A stretch of 64,000 nt of DNA, from NCBI GenBank assembly GCA_038496445.1, contig JALMLS010000321.1, positions 62,001 through 126,000 of the forward strand. Direction: 5' to 3'. The notes beneath the pieces were generated by a model that searched no databases, was not told where the DNA came from, and saw only the letters and a list, made by a program, of their open reading frames with translations. Shown piece by piece: positions 21,638 to 33,447 of the stretch (within the stretch, counting starts at the first letter, position 1; every line of letters starts with the position of its first letter). Origin of the DNA: Trichosphaerium sp. ATCC 40318. Lineage: Eukaryota > Discosea > Flabellinia > Trichosidae. The position numbers and the translations under genes were made by a program.

Positions 21638-24600
21638 TCACCGTGTTGGTGGAGCTTTTCCAAACAATTTATACCTTGATCTTGGATCCAATGCAAAGTT
21701 ATTATAATTCTCCTTTAACCCTTCAGGTAGCAAGTTACGTAACCTAGAAACCCAAAACTTCAAGTTTTTACTCTACAAAAACACAAGTTAAAAAAAAGAA
21801 ACAGGCTTGTAATCACGTACAATCTTTGCTGGAGGAACTCCTTTAGACGCTCTTACTATTGCAAATGCTGTATCCAATACACCATGAAGCGCTCTATTGA
21901 CACCTGTGCCATCGGGCCAGAAAGGTGGTATTACTGCATCACCAACAGTGAAGGCATGAAGCTGTTAAAAAATTATAAGTACAAAACAACCTTCTGAGAA
22001 ACAATAGCAAGACTAGTACCTTTGCACCTGATTTTTCTGAGAATACATATGGTGAAGGTGTATACGTATTTACTGAGAAATCGAATATAGCTACATCATT
22101 TTTTTCACCGTCTCTGGACATAACTTGTGCGAACTTTGTTCCTTTTGGAATACCCTAAAAAAAGAACTTAAGTAATTTCGAACTTAAACTACCAAACCAA
22201 CGGCTCAGCAAGACCCTTTTAGAATCTAGTAATAGAAGTATTTTGAACGTACAATACACTCAGCTACATCTTTAACATACTTTTCAAGGGCATTTTTATC
22301 TACATTCTCAGCACCAAGAAGCTTTTGAGGATTTGCAATCTTTTTTTTTAAAATCCCTTTTTTGAATAAACCCTTCTTATTACTATTCTTTATAGCCATT
22401 ACTAAATAATGCGTATGTAACCTGTAATATACAAGTACTTCCAAGTCAGCACCGCGTTTACGCATCTCTAAATAAAAATCACATGGTAAGAAAAGTAAAC
22501 CAAACACGTGACAATTTTTCATCGAAAAAATGAGAAAAAAAACTATCACTTACTAGCAAACAAGTCTGGGCTAGCATATGCCCATAATCCACCAAGTTCT
22601 TCGACATCAGCTTCCGCTTTATTCTTGGTATCAAACTGAAAGTTTGCAGTGATACCAATCATTGCTCCTCTGCCTCCAAAACGTATCTTGCTTGTCTTCA
22701 TTTCAAAAGTTTCTGAAACCTTACTGTTCACGCCATCAGCGCCTACAATAACATCGTAGTATAGCCTTTTCCCTTCCAACATTGTGTAATACATAGTGCG
22801 TTTGAACTCTTCACTTCTTTCTACTTGTGGTGAAGCATTAAACTCGCGACCAAATACGCAATTAACACCCAAAACAAGGCATATTTTTAGTAAACCGAGC
22901 TGTAACTCTAAACTCGTGAGTTAGCACGTGTTAACACTACTGATATCTATTCAATGAGAATCTTACCCTTAATGTGAATGTACTGTCTGTTAAGGCTTCC
23001 TAAAGTAGGTACAAAAGGACGAACACCAATACTCGCAAGGTCTCTAAAAGTAAAATTAGATTTGACTCAAAATAAAAGAACAACCTTATACTTGCAGCCC
23101 ATACATGGACCAAGTTATTACGTTGAAAGCTCTTACGCTTCTCAACAATAGTAACATGAGCGCCAAGTAATTGTAGCTCAATAGCAAGTCTGAGTCCAGA
23201 AGGACCTGCACCAACAATAACAACACGTGTTTTAGATAAAGGTGCTACTTTATACTCCGGTCGACTACGTCGCTTCTTAATCATGTTCCAGAACCAAATC
23301 TTGTATCTCTGGCTACCAAGAGGCCTTTTTTGATAGCAATGTAAGTAAGGTATTACAGGAATCAACACTAAAGCAAAGGTACCGTTGATGAACATCAGCT
23401 TCTTTGCCAACAAAAGCTAGCAGTTTACCATACAACTCAACAGCTTCCTGATACAAATGTTTAGGATAGAGCACTAGTATACTTAACAGCATACCCTGCA
23501 TCCAGATGCTTGTGCGAATGAATCAAATGCTTTATCTGCTGCAGGAAGGTTTACAGATTTAACTCTGACAATAGACTTTAAAGAACAAAAGTCAGGTTGT
23601 GACAAAGTTCGAATCAACTTAAAAAAAAAAAAGTTCTTACTTGTCTTAAATCAAACATCGACTCTTTTAGCCTATTAATGCGTCTACGTCTACGCTCTGC
23701 AAGCATGTTCCTCGAAGATGGTTTTACTTCTGTACCATTTCTAGCAGGGCTAGCAGTGCGTTTGTTTGGTTCAATCACGCTAACTTTCTTTGCAGCAAAA
23801 GCAACCTTTCTTTCTCCAACTTGAACAGGGCTACTTTGTTTCTGTTCTATCCTCTAGTTTAGAATTATGAGCGTCTATAGGTGTACTAATACTAGTATAT
23901 ATGCGGCTAAGACTTACGTCATAACTTCTAGCTTTAATAACTTGATCTGTTACTTTAGTAACAGGTTTAGGTGAAGAAGGTTCAGCTGCACTGAAACTTG
24001 TACTTTTTGTTAATTCATTAGAAGTATCAGCAGTCTTCTCCTTTAATATCTCTTTAAGCTTCCCAATATAAACTGTAGGGAGTTTATAAAAGTACTCGAG
24101 TTCTAACCAATTTTCTCTAGCACACTCTTCTAGTACTTCTTCAATCTCGTGCAAAGCAAAACCTAGAAAAAAAAACTTAGAGAAGATATGTTATTTTTTA
24201 GCTACCTTCGTCCTTTAAGTCCACCAATAGAATCAATGATAATATACGTGTAGGATGAAGTGTAATATCTTCATATACTTGTATTATATCTTCCAAGGAC
24301 TTTTGAGTTTGCTTTCGGAAATGTCTACGAGCTAAAAACTTGATGTACCTAAAAGTTTCTGTTGGAAACAGTTTGGCTATTTTTGAAACAATGGTTGCGT
24401 ACTTGATATCTAAGTCAGGGAGCAGTGCTTGTAATAATGTAATATACTCTGACTGATCAATATTTCCGCTATTATTAACATCATGCTTCTTAAACTGAGT
24501 TATCAGTCGTTTCACATCATCTTCATCAATATCTACAAAAAATTATTTGACAAGAAAAAAAAACCAACCAAAATACTTACGATAACGTATGGACAACTCT

Positions 24601-25520
24601 AACGTTAGAGAGCTCTCTGTGCGACTTTGTTGTCTCTGGTGTACTTTTTTATGATAACTAGCGAGATTTTTCTTTGTAGCCTCTGACACATCTGATACGA
24701 AAAGTGTCAAAACATGTGCAATATTAAAAAACTAAGAATAGTACTTAGAGACCCTTGTTGGGCACTAACAAGCCTTCTAGCAGGTCTCCTTCGTATAGTA
24801 AGATTTCTAGCTCCCCTAGGACTTGATGGACACTGCGCGCCTGCATTAGCACTTGGTTGAGGCCTATTAGATGGTAGACAAGTAAGTAAGTAGTGATCAA
24901 ACAAAATCCAAAAAAAAGATCGTACTCAAACGAGTCTGTTGTTCCAAACTGATAGACTATATTGAGATTCTGTGTCATAGTAACACGAGGAAGAGATACA
25001 AAGTGTGCTACATCTATATCTGAGAGATCACTGATGTACACAAGAATAGGTCTAGGCCTTATCAGATTCCGTACAACGTTAATAGTATCAATGCCAATAT
25101 CTTCAGGATCTAAGCGAGTATTTTAGCATTTCGACTTCTGATTTCCCGTTTTTGGCGTTAGTGTGTTTAAAAATACGTACTAGAAGATTGATTACGAATG
25201 CCTGACATTACCAATCGACACTTTTTGTTTAATTTGACGCTAGGGTTCGCAGTAACAAATTGAGTCGCTGCAGCGACGTCCTCCATCTCAATAACGACAG
25301 TTGACGAGCATTGGACAATGAGTTGGAGTACGTTTTTTTCGGCCGGCGTAACTGCAGCGTGTAGCCATAAAAGAAGTGACGCAGACGCGAAATCAGTCGT
25401 TTTCTCATCTCGGCGATGTATTTTTACTTTTGGACCAGCCGATTTGTCAATAGATTGCTCACTATAACCTCCCATTGCAGCAGAACCCATTTCCATCAAC
25501 TTGTTGATACTTGCGAACAT
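21638..25520 (-). CDS. EF-hand protein fused to MICAL-type FAD monooxygenase
   Basis: Start ATG at 25518-25520 (MFASINKLMEMGSAAMGG). The N-terminal third has a segment DPEDIGIDTINVV... of unknown fold, a basic linker, and an EF-hand loop (DVNNSGNIDQSEY, about 24470-24510) with a helical follow-on. A disordered Ser/Lys-rich region comes next. The C-terminal half is the MICAL flavoprotein: SQRYKIWFWNM, the dinucleotide motif VVIVGAGPSGLRLAIEL, VEKRKSFQRNN, GADGVNSKVSETF, AMIGITANF, VGDAVIPPFWPDGTGVNRAL, and YNNFALDPRSRY at the end. MICALs oxidise actin methionines and disassemble filaments. No CH or LIM domain is visible downstream; the gene stops at 21638-21640. Exon joins in the linker are approximate. 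Confidence 0.8.
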
Positions 25521-25789
25521 TTAATAGCTAAAAATGTCGTTTGTTACGAACCTGCGTTCAGAATCTTTATCACAACGATTATATATGTTTATAATAAAGT
25601 TTGGCGCAAAAACTTTGCTGAACATTGATATCAACGTCTGAACTTCCGCGTCCGGAGGAGGACTACTGGCCATTATGTATTAGTGTTGAATAACAGGAGT
25701 TTAAATAGAATTAGACAAAACGTGAGAGTTGGCTTAATGCTGAAACTGCCTTATTCGCTATTTTGTCAAAGTTGCGACGGTTCACTCAA
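25521..25789. promoter_or_regulatory. Divergent promoter region, MICAL-like / CRY-DASH
   Basis: The start codons of two head-to-head genes are only 269 bases apart, so the promoters must share this stretch. No specific site can be assigned from sequence alone. Confidence 0.5.
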
Positions 25790-27989
25790 ATGGCATCAGT
25801 AGCATCTCGAGTACTTGGGATAGTGTGGTTTAGGTACGGAGAAACAAATTTCCTTCCAAAACACCCGATATCGATTCTAAATACCTCAACAACACTCCTT
25901 ACGCGTAATAGAAATGATCTAAGGCTTCATGACCACGAACCATTATTAACAGCGGTGAGAGAAAACGATGGCAACGTTCTACCTGTGTATTGTGTTGATC
26001 CAAGACACTTTGGCAAAACCCGTAACTTCAAATTCCCCCGCACAGGACCACACAGAGCAAAATTCTTGGTGAGAAACTTAAGTTTTTTGATGAAATTTCA
26101 CTACTTTATATCCACCTTCCTGAACACTTGACATGACTCTATCACATAGGTAGAGAGTCTTCAAGATTTGAGATCTAACCTAAAGAGTCTTGGAAGCGAC
26201 TTAATAGTCCGTATGGGCCACCCAGAAACAATTATTACCGAGGTACTACAAATTGTTATTACATTGTCAGCTTAACATCTTGTAGCTTATCCAAGATCTT
26301 CAAGTCAAGCACTCTATAAGCGTGTCAAAAGTATACGCACACCAAGAGGTATTTCTTACGTGCATAAGAAAGTCAAACTAAGTATTTTAGATTTGTTCAG
26401 AAGAGGTTAATGTTGAAAAAAAACTTGTTAAACATCTTAAGAAGAATAACATTAGTACCATCTTAGAACGTCATTGGGGAGGGCAAACAATGTGTCACTT
26501 ACAAGACTTACCATTCGATCCAGAAAATCCAAAGGTCGTACAAAGAACTCTTACATCCTGAGTGCGAGAATCGTTCGCTAAAAAAATTCTAGGAAAATGG
26601 TGTTTTGGAGCAATACACAAAGTTCCGTACACTCGTTGAGAAGCAAACTGAAGTTCGCAATCCTGTTCCTGTACCCACAAAGGATATTGTAACTAAAGTT
26701 TCAGATATCCTACCTTCGTCTTTTATCGCAGGAGATGTGCCTTCAGTCAGCTCTTTAATGGCAATAGGAGACAATACAGACTTTTTACAAGAGTACTTGA
26801 ACGGAAAATATAAGAGCGATGTATCCCTTCCTGGCGGTGAAAGCAGTGCGCTATCACGTTTAAACCATTATTTTTGGGATCACAAGTTGCTTCAGACGTA
26901 CAAGGATACAAGAAACGGATTGCTCGTAAGTTGTCTGTTTCATGGTTTTTTTAATGTTTGTTTTAAGGGCATGGATTACTCTAGCAAGTTTTCTCCATGG
27001 CTTGCTTTTGGTTGTATATCTCCAAGATATATTTATAAACAAGTGATGAAGTACCAAAACGATATTGTATCGAATAAGAGTACATACTGGCTTACTTTTG
27101 AGGTATGTGTTTTGTTTTTTTTTACATACCGATTGTACGATTTTCGACTGACACTGTAAGCTCCTGTGGCGAGATTACTTCAAATTCCTGGCTTTAAAGT
27201 ACAAGAATCGTTTCTTTCATCTGAATGGTATCAAAGAATTCCCAAAAAATGTGCAATGGGGTCAAGATATGACACTTTTTAATAAATGGGCACATGGACA
27301 AGTTGGCATTCCTTTTGTAGATGCAAATCAAATACAAGTACCAATCAACTCGTATCTCATGGTCCCTAACATGTATATAGCTAAATGCCACTGGATTTAT
27401 GTCAAACAGAGGACGCCAAAATGTTGCTAGTTTCCTAGTGAACGACTTAAAGCTAGATTGGCGATTGGTACTTTTCCTTCTTTTTGTTCCTTATTTAGTC
27501 ATACATGTTTTAGGGTGCTGAATGGTTTGAGTCTGTTCTCATAGATCATGACCCTTGTGCGAATTATGGAAACTGGCTATATGTAGCTGGTGTAGGTACT
27601 GATCCTAGACCAGGGAGATACTTTAATGTACACAAACAAGCTACTGTTTATGGTACGTCAAAGAAATTCTATTCTTATTTTTTTCCAACATTTCTGATCC
27701 ACTTCTAGACCGAAAAGGTGAGTTCATCGCTTATTGGCTCCCTCAGCTTGCGTCTCTACCACCTGCATATAGAATTCGACCTGAAACAATGTCAAGAGCT
27801 GAGCAGATTAAACTTGGATTCAAGGAAGGACGACCGTACCCTGCGCCTATTGTAAAAGTTACATACACTGGAGGGAAGAGTAACAAGAATTTATCAAAGA
27901 TGCAAAGAAATGTATCTCGGAATCAATCCAAAAATCGTAAAAATACGCCAGGTCAAAGAACTACAAACCAGTATTTTAATAAGCAATAA
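25790..27989 (+). CDS. Cryptochrome DASH / photolyase-family flavoprotein
   Basis: Start ATG at 25790 ([15 protein letters not shown]). The photolyase N-terminal domain has [27 protein letters not shown] and VYAHQEICSEEV. The FAD domain has [58 protein letters not shown] and [19 protein letters not shown], followed by the CRY-DASH-typical DWRLGAEWFES and [20 protein letters not shown]. The C-terminal tail is basic ([18 protein letters not shown]). At least seven introns; exon 1 ends at a GTACGG donor. Family members repair cyclobutane dimers in single-stranded DNA or act as light sensors. No plastid or mitochondrial presequence is obvious from the short N-terminus. Confidence 0.93.
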
Positions 27990-28375
27990 ACTTGATTCTA
28001 CAAGATTCATATCTCTTAAGCCTAAGTCCTCTTATTCACTAAACAATTTTTGACAGTATTGCTTGCATTTGTCGAAATAAATGCTAGGTTGTCGCAGATC
28101 CAAAAGTCAATAATTCTCTGTTGTTCCTCTTTAGAAGTGTTCTATGCCATTACGCATATACCTTTTTGTTAACCTTGCTTACCTTTAACTGATGTGCCAC
28201 CAATCCCTGACAACGATCTGATTTGTAGCACTACGTCCAACAGCACATTATTCTTCGGCCTTAGTGATATCAGTTAGTCGGATTTACCTGCCTTAGCCGT
28301 ATGTTCTTGGAAATATCTTCGCTTAAAATTATCACAGTGCTCTTTATTCAAAGTAACCTACACAGCAGTTAAACA
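27990..28375. other. Gap without a supported gene
   Basis: About 385 bases between CRY-DASH and the LRR gene. A minus-strand reading near 28080-28120 gives an Asp-Asn-Leu peptide that loosely recalls DDE transposases, but it is too short and broken to call. Confidence 0.4.
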
Positions 28376-29821
28376 ATGAATTTCACCGGCGTTTCAGTAG
28401 AGCAGGTGCTCAAGTACTATCACAATAACCACACGGAAGAGTTTGGTAAAATAACGAAAAAACAACACGAAACGCTAGTAAAACAAGTTGAGAGTGTATT
28501 AGACGTTTCAAACAAGCAACTTGAAAAACAACTAAAGAACATTCTTTGGAACCACATAAACGCCGAGCCTAGTAGCAATACTCTCGTACCTGAGAACGCA
28601 GCACCAAAGCAGAAGCAAACAAGAGAGTATGCCGTTACTTTTTGCGTTTCATTTTGCTAACATTTAATAGTACGCACGTGACAGCCTTGAATATTTTAGA
28701 TTTTCCACCCAGGTCATTGTGAGTATTATACACCATACGGATGCAAACGATAGATTCTCTATTGCACAATCTTGTATCTTAATGTCTGATATCATCCATG
28801 ATATTGTTGGATACAAGCGAGTTTATCTTAACTGTGTACCAGACATTTTAAAGATCAGACAATACAAAGGAATCATGAAGAACAGTTTAATCAAGCTATG
28901 CTACATGGATTGTACTATGCATTCGTTGCTTGCAGGTTGTCAAAACATCTCTGTAAAAATTGATAATTTGTTACGTCTTGGGTGTGATATAACTGATAGT
29001 GACCTCAAACAGCTCGAAGGTGTTCTTCCATTCGACTTTACAATTGTAGACAAGTTACTGATGAAGGCATGAAAGCGCTAAGACATGCTCATACTGTTCA
29101 AATTACCTTTTGTCGTAACATTACAGCCCAAGGTCTATGTGCCCTCAAAGGTGTGCATACAATTACACTTCATACTTGTGAACAAGCTACAGATGATGTC
29201 ATCGAAGCACTGAGACATGTACATACAATTAAACTTAGTAATTGTATAAATATTACAGACAAAGGTATCAAAATGCTCAGACTTGCTCATACTGTACATC
29301 TTCAGAATTGTTACAATGTCACAAATGAAGGCATCAAAGCACTTGGAAACGTTCATGCCATACGAATTAACAATTGCAAAAGGGTCACAACCGAAGGAAT
29401 TAAAGCACTAGGACATGTTCATACCGTTGAAATTTTTAAATGTCTGGTTACAGACGAGGGTATTATAGCACTGACAGGCGTACACAATTTAAAGCTTAGA
29501 AGTTGTTGGCTTGTATCTACCGAAGGTATCATGGCACTTGAAGGGGAGTGGGTAAGATATGGATGTTTTAAATCTGGAAATGTTAAGGAAGTGTGATGGA
29601 AGTGCTTTTTCTCCCCACACCATCTACAAATTGAGTCCTCAGCCGCCGGACATGGGCTATAGCACCCCGGCCCTCAAGGAAGGAAGATTATGTGGTATAT
29701 TTATTGATGGTGTGGTGAGAAAAAACACTTCCATCATACTTCCTTTACATTTCTAGATTTTAAAAACTTCCAGATTTTACCTTTTCCGACTTGAAGGTAG
29801 TTTTGGTATTATCATGTGCTA
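28376..29821 (+). pseudogene. Leucine-rich-repeat gene, frameshifted and interrupted by a MITE
   Basis: Exon 1 starts MNFTGVSVEQVLKYYHNNH and joins at about 28627/28698 to an exon of irregular LRRs. From about 29060 eight 22-residue units follow the consensus VTDEGIKALRHVHTIKLSNC, an RNI/LRR-type solenoid with one Cys per turn. One base is missing near 29028: before it the frame reads DLKQLEGV, after it the repeat resumes one frame away as IRLYNCRQVTDEG. The last unit stops at ALEG, where a 244-base inverted-repeat element (29545-29788) is inserted. Beyond it, GGTAGTTTTGG leads to a stop within a few codons. With both lesions the gene is probably inactive, unless the missing base is an assembly error. 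The span end is approximate. Confidence 0.7.
29545..29788. mobile_element. MITE with long terminal inverted repeats and 9-base target duplication
   Basis: The first 80 or so bases and the reverse complement of the last 80 align with few mismatches; for example, GGAAGTGTGATGGAAGTG at about 29588 faces its complement at about 29741. The element is flanked by direct repeats ACTTGAAGG at 29536-29544 and 29789-29797. It carries no coding capacity. Nine-base target duplications and long inverted ends are typical of Mutator-like (MULE) elements. Confidence 0.85.
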
Positions 29822-30650
29822 ACAAGTTACCAAAAAGTGCTTGTAAAAGCCAGTGCCAACATACACTTACATATCTAATACACAATAAACCATTATGTTG
29901 CTATTCATCACATGAAAAATATTGTGTCTGTAATTCATATGAAAGAAACATTCGTTTAGAGATGCCGAAGCAAAGGCCTTTTCCTAATAGTGAGTGGAAA
30001 AATCATTGACACTGCTTGTGGCGAAGACTACGAAAGATTACAAGAAAGTTTGTAGATGCTTTTATGTCCAAACAAGGGGAAACAAGAAAAAACCTTCTAT
30101 TACACTTGGCTAAAATGTACAATACGAAAATCACCAAGTTGTATCGCCATAAATAATAAAGAACAAACTTCACAAACATGCTTATTTGGTAATTGCATAA
30201 CCTTTTTGTGGTATTCCTTAACGAAAATGATTGATTGAGTCAAGTTACAGCTCAACTTTGGTATCTTTGTGTGATTCACTTTTCTTTAAGCGAAGGTTCT
30301 CAAATAAAGTGCCTAATATCAGTACTGTCACACAGCCTAGTCCGTATGCCTACATTGAATCTTCGTTCTTCCCCGTTCGCAGTGAACACCCCAAACTTTT
30401 GAAAAAAAGTTGATCTTATTTTGTTCGAGTTCTTGGCGGAGCTTGTTTTAGGATTTTACGCCTCAAACACCACGTTGTGTTTGGCACAGTCTGGTTACAA
30501 CAAAAATATTACCATACATGTTTACGCACGTGTTCACTAAATATCTGTAGTATCCAATAGAGCTATTCACACTACGCTATGCCCCTTCTTTAAACAATTT
30601 TACACAAAAAGTGTGAAATTGTCAATAGAAGTTTCGATATCAAGCACAAA
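29822..30650. other. Intergenic, no supported gene
   Basis: About 830 bases. Open frames of 60-72 codons exist on plus but start at non-ATG codons, show no domain and have no supporting splice joins. A CACGTG at 30527-30532 lies about 120 bases upstream of the glycosidase start. Confidence 0.4.
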
Positions 30651-33208
30651 ATGCAGCTGCTAGTCTTTATTGGCTTTCTTGCGTTTGTTTCATCAACTTA
30701 TGGAGCTACACTCACTGTTTCTAACGGCGTACCCGTCAATCCGATGCTATTCGCAGGAAATGACGTGTGGATAAGTGCTCAGCTTACCTACGATTCACGT
30801 GCGAATGAAAAGGTATTTGGATCGGTATTTGACATTAACATTTTTTAGCTGCTTTAAAAACAGGTCTTGGAGGCACATTCATGGGTGGTGTACGGTTTCC
30901 AGGTACTATTAAACACTATAACTTAGAATAATCCAAATAAAATTTAAAAAACATCAATCTGCTCAGAAACTACTATTGTCGAGTCAGGTCAAGTTAACGC
31001 TTCAGTTTTTTTTTTTACTTTTCTCAAAAAGGAAACCCAGCAACAGACTTTATCCGTTTCATTTTTTTTTTCAAAAGTGTAGTACAGCGCCCTACGGTCT
31101 CATTGCACATGTTTTTTTTGGAAAGTTTTTTTTTTGTTGAGTAAGGAACAGTTACAGATTTATGTCAAACTCTGGTACAGGAACGTAATTTGTCCCATTT
31201 ACGCCATGCTCGTAACAAACAGTATGTTGTACATGTTTAACAGGGGTATCAGCTCTGTTGAGAGCGGTTTGCATGACGCCTTTCCACGTGGTAAAAAAAA
31301 TTACTATACTAAGAAAACCAGACCGTTAACTTGACCTGACTCCACAATATTTACAGTACCTTGTGGCCAACACTCTCATTTTCGAACTTCAGTTTTTTTA
31401 TTCACGTACCAATAATCTAAAAGCAGCGTAGGTGGCACAGTGGCAAATTACTGGAACCTTACGTCATCACAATATGTAAAAGGTATTTCGTGATACACCA
31501 GAAAGATTGAGAGATTAACAGTTCTTCTTTTCGTTTAGGATGCAATGTTGGGGCATGCGAGAAATGGGCAGTACCAACGTCCAAGTTTCCTGCCAATACC
31601 TTCAGCACAAAGAATTTTTTCAATGGAGTTGTTTCACATGTGAAATCACGTGCGCAATCTTATAATCCATTGAAAAACTTAATCTGTTTTAGAATCAGCG
31701 GTGATTGACCTTAACTTGCTTACTATGACGGTTGAGGAAATCAAGGCATCGCTGGATACAATAAAAGCATCGAATGTTGATGTCATGTATCTTGAGCTTG
31801 GTAACGAGTATTACCTCGAGCAATACAGGCCTGTGTTTCCAAACTCTACAGTGTACATGGAAAAATGCAAACCTGTTATTGCATATGCCAGAAGTACGTC
31901 CCTAAAAGCACCTCCCATATCTTTTTTTGTATTATATACTGAACGTGATTCTAGACTTATTTCCTAGCGCTAAGATCGCTGCTGTCGCATCATTTAGTGA
32001 GGTAAGGCATTTTTTTTAAAACCATTTTCTTGATTGTTCTATTCTCATTATTTTCTTTGCGAAACAGATTCTTGAAAAGCCTGGTAAACCAGATGCGTGG
32101 AATAAGGAGATAAGAGAATATGTTGATATGGTTGATGCCTTGACCATACATTTATACCGAATGAATGACATCGAAGCAAAAAAGTTTGGTATAGATAAAG
32201 TCCCATCAGTGTAAGGAACACTCAAGTAGCTTGTTTTAATATTAATTTGTTTGGTAGACTTGCTTCCTTTTGGGGAAGCTGCATTGAGAACAGCCACAGA
32301 AAGTAGTCAAACACTTTTTGGAAGCAAAGTAAAGTTTTGGTTGACAGAGTATAATATAGCAGGACATCAACCGTACTTGGAGTCTATTCGTAATGGTCCA
32401 GCTCACGCGTTTTTCATGGTAATTTTTTCCTTTTTAGTCTTGAACTCAGTTTTGATTAGTTGGGACATATGCTTACAGGTGTCAACTACCATGACCAAAT
32501 TGAAATGGTAATGATACATTCAGCCACAAACCTAGCATGGGATACAAGTGCCGGTATAATCAAGGTTGTAGGTACGCCCGAATACTCAAATACAATTCAA
32601 ACTAATATTTCCATTTAACTCTTTGTTGAGATGTATCCTACCCACAAGTCAGCGAAACCTCACAGTTCATGGCACTCCTAAACTACATTGCATTATACAA
32701 AAGCGAAATGATGCATCCAGTTGAAGTATGTCTACAAAGCGCTTGAATAACCAGAGCTGTTTTTTTTTTTTGGCTGACTACAAACCAAGGTAACAAATGC
32801 TCCAACCATTGGCATTGAGAATCTTGGATTTGCCAATTTATCTTGTATACAAGCAGCCGCTTTCACAGGGAAAGATAGTATGGCATTGGCAGTATTGAAC
32901 AGATGCGATGAAGATATTGTCATTGAATTGAACAAAGAACCTGACTTCAAAACATTCAAGCAAATATCCTACAAAGCGAATGCTGAAGACAAAGGTAACC
33001 TTGAATCTTCTTGAAATTTGTTTTTACCTACAATTCTCATCACGTGATCTTTTCTTACAAATTTATAATAGCAACATGGAGCAATATACCATCTTCTTTA
33101 CCACCATGGGATGTACCAGCCAAACCAAGTATTTCAAGTGGCAGTGTTGTATCCCCTTGGAAATGTAGTTGTGGTGGATATACTTTTTCTGTTATTGAAT
33201 TTCAATAA
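30651..33208 (+). CDS. Secreted GH79-like glycoside hydrolase
   Basis: The signal peptide MQLLVFIGFLAFVSSTYG is followed by SNGVPVNPMLFAGNDVW. The heparanase-type GGTVANYWNLTS (exon at about 31433) sits early. The acid/base region is MYLELGNEYYLEQY, the nucleophile region KFWLTEYNIAGHQPY, and a C-terminal beta region ends PPWDVPAKPSISSG with paired Cys (WKCSCGG). The spacing of the two Glu residues in a (beta/alpha)8 frame fits clan GH-A enzymes such as GH79 (heparanase, beta-glucuronidase). About eleven exons; the second intron (about 30902-31433) is long because it contains an inverted-repeat element. The substrate is unknown, with secretion to the outside or to lysosomes equally possible. 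A copy of its last exon lies at 62410-62545. Confidence 0.8.
30976..31349. mobile_element. Inverted-repeat element inside a GH79-gene intron
   Basis: Arms of 26 bases at 30976-31001 and 31324-31349 are reverse complements except for one position; the core is GAGTCAGGTCAAGTTAACG. The 374-base unit contains no sizeable meaningful frame and sits wholly within the intron between the GVRFPG and GGTVANYW exons. No clear target duplication is visible, so the exact ends are uncertain. Confidence 0.65.
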
Positions 33209-33447
33209 AGTCAACACTTTTCATAACCTATACTACACAGTTTCAAACTACTTAATACGTCGATTAACATTGCACAGCTATCTTTCACTTGGCACAATAT
33301 GCAATGAAACGAGAACCAAAATTGCTTCTGTATAAACAGCCAAGTCACTGTTAAATTTTCACACAAATATTCGTAAACTCAATTTACGTCAGTCAACCTA
33401 AGTCAGAATGGTGCAAGTGTTCAAAATTAGGCTTCCCTACAAGTAAC

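Noticed and set aside
28050-28130. Weak transposase-like Asp-Asn-Leu peptide on the minus strand
   Set aside because: Frames are broken and no other catalytic residue or flanking inverted repeat is seen.
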